Program-made: the position numbers and the translations under genes
Shown here: piece after piece, positions 1 to 8,333 of the stretch
Numbering within the stretch: position 1 is the first letter of the stretch
Layout: the number at the start of each line of letters is the position of its first letter
Assembly: GCF_017814975.1 (NCBI RefSeq)
Contig: NZ_JAGIQA010000005.1
Coordinates: 62,001 to 126,000, forward strand
Direction: 5' to 3'
Source of the DNA: Cupriavidus consociatus
Lineage (GTDB): Bacteria; Pseudomonadota; Gammaproteobacteria; Burkholderiales; Burkholderiaceae
DNA length: 64,000 nucleotides
The notes under the pieces: generated by a model
What the model was told of the DNA's origin: nothing
Seen by the model: only the letters and a program-made list of their open reading frames with translations
The model's database searches: none

Positions 1-295
1 ACCAGTCCCCCGGCCGGAATGCCACCTGTCCGAACGGCATCGAGCCGCGCGTGGTCAGCGCGAACATGCGCTCGGGATCGGGTTGCTCGCTGGCCATCAG
101 CGCGTCCCAGTTCTCATGCACGCGCATGGTCGCGTACTCGTGGTAGTCCAGCCCGGCGCGGCGCATGCGCGCGTCGTCCAGCGGGAATCCCAGCGGTTTG
201 ACCAGGTGAAGCTGCGCGCCGGTGTTGGCGCACAGGCGGATCACATTGCCGGTATTGGGCGGGATTTCAGGTTCGACCAGGACGACGTTAAACAT
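1..295 (-). CDS. trmL: tRNA (cytidine/uridine-2'-O-)-methyltransferase TrmL, 3' end outside window
   Basis: Translation from the ATG at 295 gives MFNVVLVEPEIPPNTGNVIR, the typical start of the SPOUT-class enzyme that 2'-O-methylates the wobble base (C34/U34) of tRNA-Leu isoacceptors using SAM. The NTGNVIRLCANTG block matches the family's motif 1 region. Only about 98 N-terminal residues are present. The knotted SAM-binding C-terminal half lies beyond the left edge, so integrity cannot be judged. It lies 62 bp downstream of comF on the same strand and may be co-transcribed with it. Family assignment is confident. Confidence 0.85.
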   Translation of the reverse strand, partial: MFNVVLVEPEIPPNTGNVIRLCANTGAQLHLVKPLGFPLDDARMRRAGLDYHEYATMRVHENWDALMASEQPDPERMFALTTRGSMPFGQVAFRPGDW

Positions 296-357
296 GATGC
301 GCAGCTTCTTGAGAACGGTGCGCAGCTTAACGCGCGCACCGGGCGCTGTCATCCGGG

Positions 358-1065
358 CTAGGGCGTACGCAGCGCAACGATCACGCTGACGCGTGCCGCG
401 CCGTGCGCCTTGAGGACAAGCGCTGCCTCATGCAGTGTCGCGCCGGAAGTCATCACGTCGTCCACCAGCGCCACATGCAGCCCATCCAGCCGCGCGGGCC
501 GCGTCAGCCGGAACGCATCGCGCAGGTTCACCTGCCGCGCGGCCAGGTCCAGCGCGCGCTGGCTGCCGGTATCGCGCCGGCGCCGCAGCAGCACGGGATC
601 GGCGCGCAGGTCGAGCCGGCGCGCCAGCGGGCGGGCGATTTCCCATGCCTGGTTGAAGCCGCGCGCGGCCAGCCGTTGCAGCGCCAGCGGGATGGGGGCG
701 AGCAGGTCGGGCGGCGCCAGCCCCTGCGCCGCCCAAGCCGCCGGCAGGATCGCAGCGAGGCTGCCCGCCAGCCAGTCGGCCAGCGGCAGCGCGTGGCCGA
801 ACTTGAGAGACAGCACCAGGCTGTCCTGCGGGCTGGCGTAGTCGCCCAGCGTGCAGGCATGGTCGAACGCCGGCGGCATGGCGGCGCAGCCCGGGCAGCC
901 GGCATGGCGGCCCAGCGCCAGCGCGCAAACGGGGCAGCGCCGTAGCGGCCGCAGCAGGTCCGCGGCGCAGGGCGCGCACACCACATCCCGCTGCACGCTG
1001 CCGCACAGCGCGCAGGCACTTGGCAGCAGCGCGGGGACAGCGGACCGCCAGGCGCGGCGGACCAT
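358..1065 (-). CDS. ComF family protein (phosphoribosyltransferase-like)
   Basis: 235 residues from the ATG at 1065. The N-terminal part carries a four-pair Cys zinc-ribbon-like region (CALC, CAPC, CPVC, CPGC within residues 18-60). The C-terminal half is a type I phosphoribosyltransferase fold with the PRPP-loop signature VALVDDVMTSGAT (about 198-210). In naturally competent bacteria ComF helps take single-stranded DNA into the cytoplasm; in most proteobacteria the role is unproven. The longer reading frame running upstream over the neighbouring methyltransferase was rejected because that region codes for the opposite strand. It is divergent from the BioC-like gene. Confidence 0.85.
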   Translation of the reverse strand: MVRRAWRSAVPALLPSACALCGSVQRDVVCAPCAADLLRPLRRCPVCALALGRHAGCPGCAAMPPAFDHACTLGDYASPQDSLVLSLKFGHALPLADWLAGSLAAILPAAWAAQGLAPPDLLAPIPLALQRLAARGFNQAWEIARPLARRLDLRADPVLLRRRRDTGSQRALDLAARQVNLRDAFRLTRPARLDGLHVALVDDVMTSGATLHEAALVLKAHGAARVSVIVALRTP

Positions 1066-1185
1066 CCCGGCGCCTATCGCGGCGCGCGCGTATACTTGCC
1101 GTCCGGCCGCGGCCCATCTTGCGCGGCGGCCGCGTTCGTCCGGCGCGCGCGCCGGTTCCTGGTTTTCTTGCTGCCCTGCCTGTCC

Positions 1186-2157
1186 GTGTCCCTGCATGCC
1201 GCCGATCTCCCCGATAGCTCCGCTGGTAACGATGCCTTCCTGCCGCCCGCGCGCCTGACCCGGCTCGCCTTCGACCGGCGCAGCCGCCATTTCGGCCAGC
1301 TCGACTTCCTTCTGGGCGAGATCGGCCGCCGCATGCAAGAGCGCATGGAGGTGATCCGGCTGGCGCCGCAACGCGCGCTGGACATCGGCTGCGGCCATGG
1401 CCAGGGGCTGGCGGCGCTGCGCGCCCGCTTCCCGGATGCGCAGATCGCTGGCCTGGACATCTCCGGGGCAATGCTGGCGGAAGCCGGCCAGCGCGACCAG
1501 CAGCGCCGCCCGGGCTGGCTCGGCCGCATGCTGGGCAAGCGGCCGCTGTTCGACCTGGTCCAGGGTGATCTTGCCACACTGCCTTTTGCGCCCGCGAGCT
1601 TCGACCTGCTGTGGTCCAACCTGGCGCTGCACTGGCATCCGGAGCCGCACCGCGTATTCCCGGAATGGCACCGCGTGACGCGTGACGAAGGGCTGGTGCT
1701 GTTCTCGCTGTTCGGCCCCGATACCCTTGGCGAACTGCGCGCGGCCTTTGCCGAAGTCGATGGCGCGCCCCATACGTTGCGCTTTGTCGACATGCACGAC
1801 ATTGGCGACATGCTGGTCCACGGCGGCTGGTCTACACCGGTGATGGACATGGAAACCCTGACCGTGACCTACGAGTCGCCCGCCACGCTGCTGCACGAGG
1901 TGCAGGCCTTCGGCGGCCTGCGCGGCCCGGCCAGCGCGCTGCCGCAAGGCCTGCGCGGCAGGCGCTGGTACCAGGCGCTGACACAGGCGCTGGAGCGGCG
2001 CCGCAACGCCGACGGGGTGATCCCGCTGACCTTCGAGATCGTCTACGGCCATGCGTGGAAACTGCCGGCGCGCGGGGGCCAGGTGCGCGACGACCAGGGC
2101 CGCGCCGTGGTGCCGCTGGACCAGATCGGGCGTGCAAAGCCCCGTCGGGCAGGTTAA
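1186..2157 (+). CDS. BioC-like SAM-dependent methyltransferase
   Basis: Class I methyltransferase with motif I ALDIGCGHGQG near residue 67, a motif II acidic segment (AGLDISGAML) and the FDLLWSNLALHWHPEPHRVF block typical of BioC, which methylates malonyl-ACP to prime pimelate synthesis for biotin. No biotin genes are adjacent, so the substrate is inferred from similarity only. The reading frame is open back to a TTG at 1096, but the first 30 codons (GC-rich, no family similarity) look untranslated. GTG 1186, giving 323 residues, is my preferred start; neither has a strong Shine-Dalgarno sequence. Confidence 0.7.
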   Translation: MSLHAADLPDSSAGNDAFLPPARLTRLAFDRRSRHFGQLDFLLGEIGRRMQERMEVIRLAPQRALDIGCGHGQGLAALRARFPDAQIAGLDISGAMLAEAGQRDQQRRPGWLGRMLGKRPLFDLVQGDLATLPFAPASFDLLWSNLALHWHPEPHRVFPEWHRVTRDEGLVLFSLFGPDTLGELRAAFAEVDGAPHTLRFVDMHDIGDMLVHGGWSTPVMDMETLTVTYESPATLLHEVQAFGGLRGPASALPQGLRGRRWYQALTQALERRRNADGVIPLTFEIVYGHAWKLPARGGQVRDDQGRAVVPLDQIGRAKPRRAG

Positions 2158-2276
2158 AACAGAGTTAACTTGCGCGTGCGACAGATTGCCGCAGACTGAG
2201 GGCCGGCGCGGCATTCCGGGCTATTTCCCATGCACAGAATCGAGCGGCGCGCAAGCGCCCTGGTCAAGGGCCGCCC

Positions 2277-2305
2277 TTGTCCGTGTATGGGAAGCGCCCT
2301 ATAAT
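2277..2305 (+). promoter_or_regulatory. Sigma-70 promoter upstream of the DUF2244 gene and oxidase cluster
   Basis: TTGTCC (2277-2282), a 17-nt spacer and a consensus TATAAT (2300-2305). This is the best sigma-70 match I saw in the window. It lies about 115 bp upstream of the DUF2244 gene and could serve the whole ctaC-ctaD cluster, since no terminator separates them. Inferred from sequence only. Confidence 0.65.
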
Positions 2306-2418
2306 GCGCCAGTTTGTCGCAGTGGTCCCCTGGCACAAGAACGTCCTGGTTTTGCACCTGCACTGTGCAGCCCGGGCGCCAACGTCCCGGGTGTGCATCC
2401 GATGCAGAGTGGTTGGCG

Positions 2419-2928
2419 ATGCAAGACTTGGGTATCGCATTCCAGACGGCAGGTGGTGACTCCGGCGGAAATCACGACGGACCTCTCCCCGCGCCCCACG
2501 ACTGGCTGATGAAGCGGAATTGCTCGCTGAGTCCACGCCAGGTCGGCTGGTTTTACCTCTCGATCCTCACTGTCTCGCTTGCCATCGCGTTGTTTTTCGC
2601 GTGGCAAGGGTCCTGGCTCGTGCTGCCGTTTGCCAGCATCGAGCTGGCCGGGCTGGGGATCGCCCTGCTTGTGTATGCGCGCCATGCGACAGACTATGAG
2701 CGCGTCAGCATTACCGACGGCATGCTGGTCGTGGAGACAGCCAGCGGCACGCAGGTGACGCGCCACGAATTCAACCCGCGCTGGGTGCGGGTCGAACTGG
2801 GTGAATCGCTCCGCGCGCTGGTGACGCTGCGCTCGGGCGGGCGTGAGGTACAGGTGGGGTGTTACGTGGACCCGTATCGGCGACGCAAGTTCGCGCAGGA
2901 GCTCGCAGCGGCCTTGCGCCACCTCTGA
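2419..2928 (+). CDS. DUF2244 domain membrane protein
   Basis: 169 residues. After a polar N-terminus of about 45 residues come two adjacent hydrophobic segments (FYLSILTVSLAIALFFAW and the following SIELAGLGIALLVYA). A soluble domain follows that ends with VDPYRRRKFAQELAAAL, the usual shape of DUF2244 proteins. These are often encoded just before cytochrome c oxidase subunit II, as here (58 bp before ctaC), and are suspected oxidase-associated factors without proven function. ATG 2419 was chosen; an internal ATG at MKRNCSLS is an alternative. A strong promoter lies about 115 bp upstream. Confidence 0.75.
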   Translation: MQDLGIAFQTAGGDSGGNHDGPLPAPHDWLMKRNCSLSPRQVGWFYLSILTVSLAIALFFAWQGSWLVLPFASIELAGLGIALLVYARHATDYERVSITDGMLVVETASGTQVTRHEFNPRWVRVELGESLRALVTLRSGGREVQVGCYVDPYRRRKFAQELAAALRHL

Positions 2929-2952
2929 GAGGGGGCAGGGGCGGCGGCGGGG

Positions 2953-2968
2953 ACAGATTTGAATCTGT
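2953..2968. promoter_or_regulatory. 16-bp palindrome just upstream of ctaC
   Basis: ACAGATTTGAATCTGT is a perfect inverted repeat (7-bp arms, 2-bp centre) ending 18 bp before the ctaC ATG, where no convincing Shine-Dalgarno sequence is seen. It could be an operator, an RNA processing hairpin or chance. No factor can be named from the sequence. Confidence 0.4.
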
Positions 2969-2986
2969 AAATTGGGTAGATAACAA

Positions 2987-4249
2987 ATGAAAATGTGGAA
3001 GAAGGCATCCGCAGCTTGTCTGGCAGGTGCGTCCCTGCTTGCCAGCCACGCGGCGTTCGCAGTCAGCGACATGCCCGGCGGCCCCGCCGTGCGCCAGCTC
3101 AACCTGACCGAGCCCGTTACCAAGATCGCCGAACAGATTCACTGGCTGAACTGGATGATGCTGATCATCTGCACGGTGATCTTCGTCGCGGTGTTCGCCG
3201 TGATGTTCTATTCCATCTTCACGCACCGCAAGGCAAAGGGTTCCAAGCCCGCTTCCTTCCACGAAAGCATCACGGTCGAGGTGGTCTGGACCATCGTCCC
3301 GTTCCTGATCGTGATCGCGATGGCTCTGCCGGCCACCAAGACCGTGGTCGCGATGAAGGACACCACCAACTCCGACATCACCATCAAGGCCACCGGCTAC
3401 CAGTGGAAGTGGGGCTATGACTACCTGAAGGGCGAAGGCGAGGGCATCTCCTTCGTGTCGACCCTGACCACCCCGCGCGAGCAGATCAACAACGAGCAGC
3501 CCAAGGGCAACACCTACCTGATGGAGGTGGACAACGAGGTGGTCGTGCCGGTCAACAAGAAGATTCGCATCGTCACCACCGCTAACGACGTGATCCACGC
3601 CTGGATGATCCCGGCCTTCGGCGTCAAGCAGGATGCGATTCCCGGCTTCGTGCGCGACACCTGGTTCAAGGCCGAGAAGATCGGCGTGTACCGCGGCCAG
3701 TGCGCCGAGCTGTGCGGCAAGGAACACGCCTTCATGCCGATCGTGGTGCGCGTGGTGTCGGATGCCGACTACACCAAGTGGGTTGACGGCAAGAAGAAGG
3801 AGCTGATGGCCAAGGCCGACGATCCCAACAAGACCTGGACGCTGGACGAATCCAAGGTTCGTGGCGAGAAGGTCTACGCCGCCAACTGCGCGGTCTGCCA
3901 CCAGCCCAACGGCAAGGGCGGCGGCGCCTTCCCGGCGCTCGACGGCTCCAAGCTGGTCAATGGCCCGAAGGCCGGCCAGATGCACATCCTGCTGGAAGGC
4001 AAGGGCGGCATGCCGTCGTGGAAGCAGCTGTCGGATACCGAGCTGGCAGCGGTCATGACCTATACGCGCAACGCCTGGAGCAACAAGACGGGTGAAGTGA
4101 TCCAGCCGGGCGACTTCGTGGGTGCCCGCGCGGGCAAGTTCCCCGAAGGCGGCGGCGCAGGCGGCGAGGCCCCCAAGGCCGACGCCAGGCCCGCGGACAA
4201 GACCGGCGCCAAGCAGGCCAGCCTCGCGGGCAACCGCGTCGCAGGCTGA
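2987..4249 (+). CDS. ctaC: Cytochrome c oxidase subunit II with fused cytochrome c domain (caa3 type)
   Basis: 420 residues; also called coxB. Order: signal peptide 1-25 (cleavage after AFA), two transmembrane helices near 56-78 and 101-122, then the periplasmic cupredoxin domain. The binuclear CuA ligands are His204 and the C239-x3-C243-x3-H247-x2-M250 set. The extra C-terminal domain has a heme c site, C301-A-V-C304-H305, with Met342 in a GGMPSW context as the likely sixth ligand, so the enzyme is caa3-like and can take electrons through its own heme c. The last 45 residues are Gly/Pro/Lys-rich. First structural gene of the oxidase cluster; ctaD follows after 38 bp. Confidence 0.96.
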   Translation: MKMWKKASAACLAGASLLASHAAFAVSDMPGGPAVRQLNLTEPVTKIAEQIHWLNWMMLIICTVIFVAVFAVMFYSIFTHRKAKGSKPASFHESITVEVVWTIVPFLIVIAMALPATKTVVAMKDTTNSDITIKATGYQWKWGYDYLKGEGEGISFVSTLTTPREQINNEQPKGNTYLMEVDNEVVVPVNKKIRIVTTANDVIHAWMIPAFGVKQDAIPGFVRDTWFKAEKIGVYRGQCAELCGKEHAFMPIVVRVVSDADYTKWVDGKKKELMAKADDPNKTWTLDESKVRGEKVYAANCAVCHQPNGKGGGAFPALDGSKLVNGPKAGQMHILLEGKGGMPSWKQLSDTELAAVMTYTRNAWSNKTGEVIQPGDFVGARAGKFPEGGGAGGEAPKADARPADKTGAKQASLAGNRVAG

Positions 4250-4287
4250 CCCGCTGAAGACAGAACAGGATTAGAGGAGCATTTGCG

Positions 4288-5895
4288 ATGAGTACTGCTA
4301 CCCCGGACGCGCTCGCCCATCCGCACGATCATGCGCATGACGACCACGCGCACGATCACCCGCATGGCTGGCGCCGCTGGCTGTTCGCCACCAACCACAA
4401 GGACATCGGCACGCTGTACCTGCTGTTCTCGTTCATCATGCTGCTGTCGGGCGGCGTGCTGGCGCTGCTGATCCGCCTGGAGCTGTTCGAGCCGGGCCTG
4501 CAGTTCTTCCGCCCCGAGCTGTTTAACCAGTTCACCACCATGCACGGCCTGGTGATGGTGTTCGGCGCGATCATGCCGGCCTTCGTCGGCTTCGCCAACT
4601 GGATGATCCCGCTGCAGATCGGCGCGTCCGACATGGCGTTCGCGCGCATGAACAACTTCAGCTTCTGGCTGATGCCGCCGGCCGCGCTGCTGCTGGCCGG
4701 CTCGTTCTTCGCCCCGGGCGGCGCCACCGCCGCCGGCTGGACCCTGTACGCGCCGCTGTCGGTGCAGATGGGCCCGGGCATGGACATGGCCATCTTCGCG
4801 ATGCACATCATGGGCGCGTCGTCGATCATGGGCTCGATCAACATCATCGTGACCATCCTCAACATGCGCGCCCCCGGCATGACGCTGATGAAGATGCCGA
4901 TGTTCTGCTGGACCTGGCTGATCACCGCCTACCTGCTGATCGCCGTGATGCCCGTGCTGGCCGGCGCCATCACCATGGTGCTGACCGACCGCCACTTCGG
5001 CACGAGCTTCTTCTCCGCCGCCGGCGGCGGCGACCCGGTGATGTACCAGCACATCTTCTGGTTCTTCGGCCACCCCGAGGTGTACATCATGATCCTGCCG
5101 GCTTTCGGGATCATTTCGCAGGTGGTGCCGGCGTTCGCCCGCAAGCGCCTGTTCGGCTACAGCTCGATGGTGTACGCCACCGCTTCGATCGCCATCCTGT
5201 CGTTCATCGTGTGGGCCCACCACATGTTCACGACCGGCATGCCGGTGACCGGCCAGCTGTTCTTCATGTACGCGACCATGCTGATCGCGGTGCCGACGGC
5301 CGTGAAGATCTTCAACTGGATCGCGACGATGTGGCGCGGCTCGATGACCTTCGAGACCCCGATGCTGTTCTCGATCGGCTTCATCTTCGTGTTCACCATC
5401 GGCGGCTTCACCGGCCTGATGCCGGCGGTGGCGCCGATCGACATCCAGCTGCAGGACACCTACTTCATCGTGGCGCACTTCCACTATGTGCTGGTGGCCG
5501 GCTCGCTGTTCGCGCTGTTCGCGGGCTTCTACTACTGGGGTCCGAAGTGGAGCGGGTTCATGTACAACGAAGCCCGCGGCAAGGTCCACTTCTGGGGTTC
5601 GCTGATCTTCTTCAACGTGACCTTCTTCCCGATGCACTTCCTGGGCCTCGCCGGCATGCCGCGCCGCTATGCCGACTACCCGACCCAGTTCACCGACTTC
5701 AACGCGATTGCGTCGATCGGCGCGCTCGGCTTCGGCCTGATGCAGGTGTATTTCTTCTTCTTCGTGGTGCTGCCGTCGTACCGTGGCGGCGAGAAGGCCG
5801 CGGACAAGCCGTGGGAAGGCGCCGAAGGGCTGGAATGGACCGTGCCGTCGCCGGCGCCGTTCCACACCTTTGAAGTGCCCCCGCAGGTCCGCTAA
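4288..5895 (+). CDS. ctaD: Cytochrome c oxidase subunit I
   Basis: 535 residues, 12 transmembrane helices; also called coxA. It holds heme a, heme a3 and CuB and reduces O2 while pumping protons. Expected ligands are present: His86 and His399 for heme a, His397 for heme a3, and His262, His311 and His312 for CuB with Tyr266 in GHPEVY for the His-Tyr crosslink. Glu264 and Asp115 (D-channel) and Lys340 (K-channel) are kept, so this is an A-type oxidase. A preceding GGAG lies 10 bp before the ATG. The N-terminal 30 residues are unusually His/Asp-rich (residues 11-27). Confidence 0.97.
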   Translation: MSTATPDALAHPHDHAHDDHAHDHPHGWRRWLFATNHKDIGTLYLLFSFIMLLSGGVLALLIRLELFEPGLQFFRPELFNQFTTMHGLVMVFGAIMPAFVGFANWMIPLQIGASDMAFARMNNFSFWLMPPAALLLAGSFFAPGGATAAGWTLYAPLSVQMGPGMDMAIFAMHIMGASSIMGSINIIVTILNMRAPGMTLMKMPMFCWTWLITAYLLIAVMPVLAGAITMVLTDRHFGTSFFSAAGGGDPVMYQHIFWFFGHPEVYIMILPAFGIISQVVPAFARKRLFGYSSMVYATASIAILSFIVWAHHMFTTGMPVTGQLFFMYATMLIAVPTAVKIFNWIATMWRGSMTFETPMLFSIGFIFVFTIGGFTGLMPAVAPIDIQLQDTYFIVAHFHYVLVAGSLFALFAGFYYWGPKWSGFMYNEARGKVHFWGSLIFFNVTFFPMHFLGLAGMPRRYADYPTQFTDFNAIASIGALGFGLMQVYFFFFVVLPSYRGGEKAADKPWEGAEGLEWTVPSPAPFHTFEVPPQVR

Positions 5896-5964
5896 GGCGG
5901 TATAGCGCAACAAGGCAGCGGGAGGCGGCAGCGTCCGCCCCCCGCTCCCGCAGGCAAGCAAACG

Positions 5965-6096
5965 ATGCAGGCTCCAGACAAAAACCCATCACACCCGGAC
6001 CCGAAGGCCGCCAACCGGCGCCTTGGCCTGATCCTGCTGTCGATCGTGGTGGTTTTCTTTTTGGGGTTCTTCGCCAAGATGGTGTTCCTTGGCTGA
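5965..6096 (+). CDS. Cytochrome oxidase small assembly protein (43 aa)
   Basis: A 43-residue frame from ATG 5965 to TGA 6096: a polar, Pro/Asn-rich N-terminus (MQAPDKNPSHPDPKAANRR) then one hydrophobic helix (about 20-43). Tiny single-span proteins of this type lie between ctaD and ctaG in many betaproteobacteria and are annotated as cytochrome oxidase small assembly proteins; function is inferred from position. ctaG starts 17 bp later, so it is almost surely co-transcribed. It is easily missed by gene callers because of its length. Confidence 0.75.
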   Translation: MQAPDKNPSHPDPKAANRRLGLILLSIVVVFFLGFFAKMVFLG

Positions 6097-6113
6097 GGTG
6101 GCAGGGTAGCGAG

Positions 6114-6761
6114 ATGAGCGTCGACCGGCAGGGCAGGGAAGCGCAGGAAGCGCAGGAAGCGCAGGAAGTCGACAAGCGCTTCAACCGCGGCATGATGGTG
6201 CGATTGGTGGTGATCGTCGCGGTGATGTTCGGCTTCGGCTATGCGCTGGTTCCGCTGTACAAGAAGATCTGCGACATCACCGGCATCAACGTGGTGACCA
6301 CGCGCGAGCTGCATGGCGGCTCGGTGAAGAACACGCAGGTCGACAAGAGCCGCACGGTCACGGTGGAGTTCGACTCCAACGCGCGCGGGCCCTTTGCCTT
6401 CCGTCCGGTGAAGAACAGCATGGAAGTGCATCCGGGCGAGATGATGACCATCGTCTACGAGGTGGCCAACGGGCAGTCGCGCGATATTTCCGCGCAGGCC
6501 ATCCCGAGCTACGCTCCCAAGCAGGCGACCCAGTATTTCAAGAAGCTGGAGTGCTTCTGCTTCAAGCAGCAGACGCTCAAGGCGAACGAGGCGCGCGAGA
6601 TGCCGGTGGTGTTCGTGATCGACCCCGCGCTGCCCAAGGATGTGAAGAGCATTACGCTGTCGTACACCTTTTTCGAGGTGGGCACGCCGGTGGCGCAGGC
6701 GCCCGAAGGCCAGTTGTCGGCACCGGCGACGGCACCGGCGCCGGCGGGCAAGGGCAGCTGA
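6114..6761 (+). CDS. ctaG: Cytochrome c oxidase assembly protein CtaG (Cox11), CuB insertion
   Basis: 215 residues. One N-terminal transmembrane helix (about 29-48), then a periplasmic immunoglobulin-like copper-binding domain. The family's copper motif CFCF is at 147-150 (Cys147 and Cys149), with a further conserved Cys53 after the helix. Cox11/CtaG delivers copper to the CuB site of subunit I. The cytosolic tail is encoded by three exact copies of the 9-mer GCGCAGGAA, giving QEAQEAQE. The C-terminal 30 residues are Ala/Pro-rich. Confidence 0.95.
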   Translation: MSVDRQGREAQEAQEAQEVDKRFNRGMMVRLVVIVAVMFGFGYALVPLYKKICDITGINVVTTRELHGGSVKNTQVDKSRTVTVEFDSNARGPFAFRPVKNSMEVHPGEMMTIVYEVANGQSRDISAQAIPSYAPKQATQYFKKLECFCFKQQTLKANEAREMPVVFVIDPALPKDVKSITLSYTFFEVGTPVAQAPEGQLSAPATAPAPAGKGS

Positions 6762-6774
6762 GGCGGAGGGCGCG

Positions 6775-6999
6775 ATGGACGAGCTGAAGGACGCCGTCAA
6801 ACGCAAGATGTCATTCGCGCAGACCATGCGCGCGGTGCTTTGGTCGTTCATCGGCCTGCGCAAGGGCGCGGAGCACGAGCGCGACATGGCGCGGCTGAAC
6901 CCGGTGCATGTGGTCATCGCCGGGCTGATCGCCGCGGCAGTGTTTATCGCGGTGCTGGTCGTCATCGTGCGGATGGTGGTCAGCCAGGCGGCAGGGTAG
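6775..6999 (+). CDS. DUF2970 domain membrane protein
   Basis: 74 residues. It contains the DUF2970 core: an amphipathic segment SFAQTMRAVLWSFIGLRKG followed by a single transmembrane helix (about 43-68). It sits 13 bp after ctaG inside the oxidase cluster with GGAGGG as ribosome-binding site. DUF2970 proteins are widespread in betaproteobacterial oxidase loci; their role is unknown, probably assembly or stability of the complex. Confidence 0.8.
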   Translation: MDELKDAVKRKMSFAQTMRAVLWSFIGLRKGAEHERDMARLNPVHVVIAGLIAAAVFIAVLVVIVRMVVSQAAG

Positions 7000-7139
7000 C
7001 AAGGCAGGAAGGGTAGACAACAAGGCAGTCGCAGAAAAACAACCGCGCCGGCGTGGCCGTCCAGAGGAGGCGGGCGGCCCCGGGAAACCGGCACGGATAA
7101 CGAATACTGAATCAAAGACTCTGAGCTGGAGATAAAAGA

Positions 7140-8000
7140 ATGAGTGCGAATCGCGCAAACGCTCCGTACTACTTCGTACCGGGCCCGTCGCGCCACCCGA
7201 TCACGGCAAGCTTCGGCCTGCTGATGACAGGTGCCGGCGCCGCCGGTTGGGTAAACGGGCAATCCTGGGCGCCGTACCTGTGCGTCTTCGGCCTGCTGTG
7301 GTTCCTGTTCGTGCTCAAGAGCTGGTTCGGCGACGCCATCAGCGAGTCCGAAGGCGGGATGTACGGCAAGAACATCGACGTCTCGTTCCGCTGGTCGATG
7401 GGCTGGTTCATCTTCTCCGAGGTGATGTTCTTCGCGGCCTTCTTCGGCGCGCTGTTCTACGCACGCGCCATCGCCATGCCGTGGCTGGGCGACCTGAACA
7501 ACAAGATCCTGTGGCCCGATTTCGCCGCGGTGTGGCCAAACCTGGGGCCGGCCGGCGTGGTGGAATCGTTCCAGACCATGGGTCCGTGGCCGATCCCGAC
7601 CATCAACACTGCGCTGCTGCTGATGTCGGGCGTGACGCTGACCTGGGCGCACCACGCGCTGCTGGCCGGCAAGCGCAACCAGCTGATCCAGGGCATGGTG
7701 CTGACCATCCTGCTGGGCGCGATCTTCATGTGCCTGCAGGTGTACGAATACATGCACGCCTACCAGGACCTGAACCTGAAGCTGACCTCGGGCATCTACG
7801 GTTCGACCTTCTTCCTGCTGACCGGCTTCCACGGTTTCCACGTGACCATGGGCGCGATCATGCTGGCGGTGGTGCTGGGCCGCGTGCTCAAGGGCCACTT
7901 CACGCCGGATCACCACTTTGCCTTCGAAGGCGCCGCCTGGTACTGGCACTTCGTTGACGTGGTGTGGCTGTTGCTCTACGTCGTGGTGTACTGGCTGTAA
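7140..8000 (+). CDS. ctaE: Cytochrome c oxidase subunit III
   Basis: 286 residues; also called coxC. Typical seven-helix subunit III: the conserved start YYFVPGPSRHPI, the GMYGKNIDVSFRWSMGWFIFSE region with the buried Glu, and the C-terminal FHGFHVTMGAIMLAVV and AWYWHFVDVVWLLLYVVVYW blocks. It stabilises subunit I and keeps the D-channel running. It is preceded by GGAG (7130-7133) and followed by a strong bidirectional terminator. Confidence 0.96.
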   Translation: MSANRANAPYYFVPGPSRHPITASFGLLMTGAGAAGWVNGQSWAPYLCVFGLLWFLFVLKSWFGDAISESEGGMYGKNIDVSFRWSMGWFIFSEVMFFAAFFGALFYARAIAMPWLGDLNNKILWPDFAAVWPNLGPAGVVESFQTMGPWPIPTINTALLLMSGVTLTWAHHALLAGKRNQLIQGMVLTILLGAIFMCLQVYEYMHAYQDLNLKLTSGIYGSTFFLLTGFHGFHVTMGAIMLAVVLGRVLKGHFTPDHHFAFEGAAWYWHFVDVVWLLLYVVVYWL

Positions 8001-8044
8001 TCTGCCGTACCCGCCGGCACCCCGCAGCGGGGCGCCGGCGCCAA

Positions 8045-8099
8045 CGCAAAAGAGAAACGCCGCAGGAGGCCCGGCAGCCTGCGGCGTTTCTCTTTTGCG
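8045..8099. terminator. Bidirectional terminator, perfect 22-bp inverted repeat
   Basis: Arms 8045-8066 and 8078-8099 are perfect reverse complements with an 11-nt loop. Each arm has an A/T-rich outer part (CAAAAGAG / CTCTTTTG) so a T-run forms on either strand. It lies between the convergent genes ctaE and the DUF2909 gene. Confidence 0.9.
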
Positions 8100-8123
8100 A
8101 AGGTAATCAGCCAGGTGGCCCGG

Positions 8124-8333
8124 TCAGGGCGCCATGCGGATGCCCGTGCTGTGGATCCACCCCATCCAGCTCGAGAACAGGATGAACAGGAACAGCGCCA
8201 CCGAGAAGCCCACGCGCAGCATCAGCGAGCGCATCATGTTGGGCGTCTTGCCGCGGTCGCGCATCATGAAGAACAGGGCGGAGGCCAGGCTGGCGATGAT
8301 CAGGATGAAGGCGACGATGATGACGAAGCGCAT
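8124..8333 (-). CDS. DUF2909 twin transmembrane protein
   Basis: 69 residues made almost entirely of two transmembrane helices (about 3-24 and 41-61), separated by the short basic loop RDRGKTPNMMR, the hallmark of DUF2909. These small proteins are encoded next to SURF1/oxidase genes on the opposite strand in many betaproteobacteria; no function is established. It is divergent from SURF1, with 117 bp between the starts. Confidence 0.8.
   Translation of the reverse strand: MRFVIIVAFILIIASLASALFFMMRDRGKTPNMMRSLMLRVGFSVALFLFILFSSWMGWIHSTGIRMAP

Noticed and set aside
358..2214. 618-residue minus-strand frame spanning comF and the methyltransferase
   Set aside because: Only its C-terminal 235 residues look like a protein family; the rest is the complement of the BioC-like gene.
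2158..2363. Small minus-strand gene of 69 residues
   Set aside because: It lies over the TTGTCC/TATAAT promoter, lacks a ribosome-binding site and resembles nothing known.
4060..5961. 633-residue minus-strand frame over ctaD
   Set aside because: His/Arg/Glu-rich antisense shadow of a highly conserved gene, typical of high-GC DNA.
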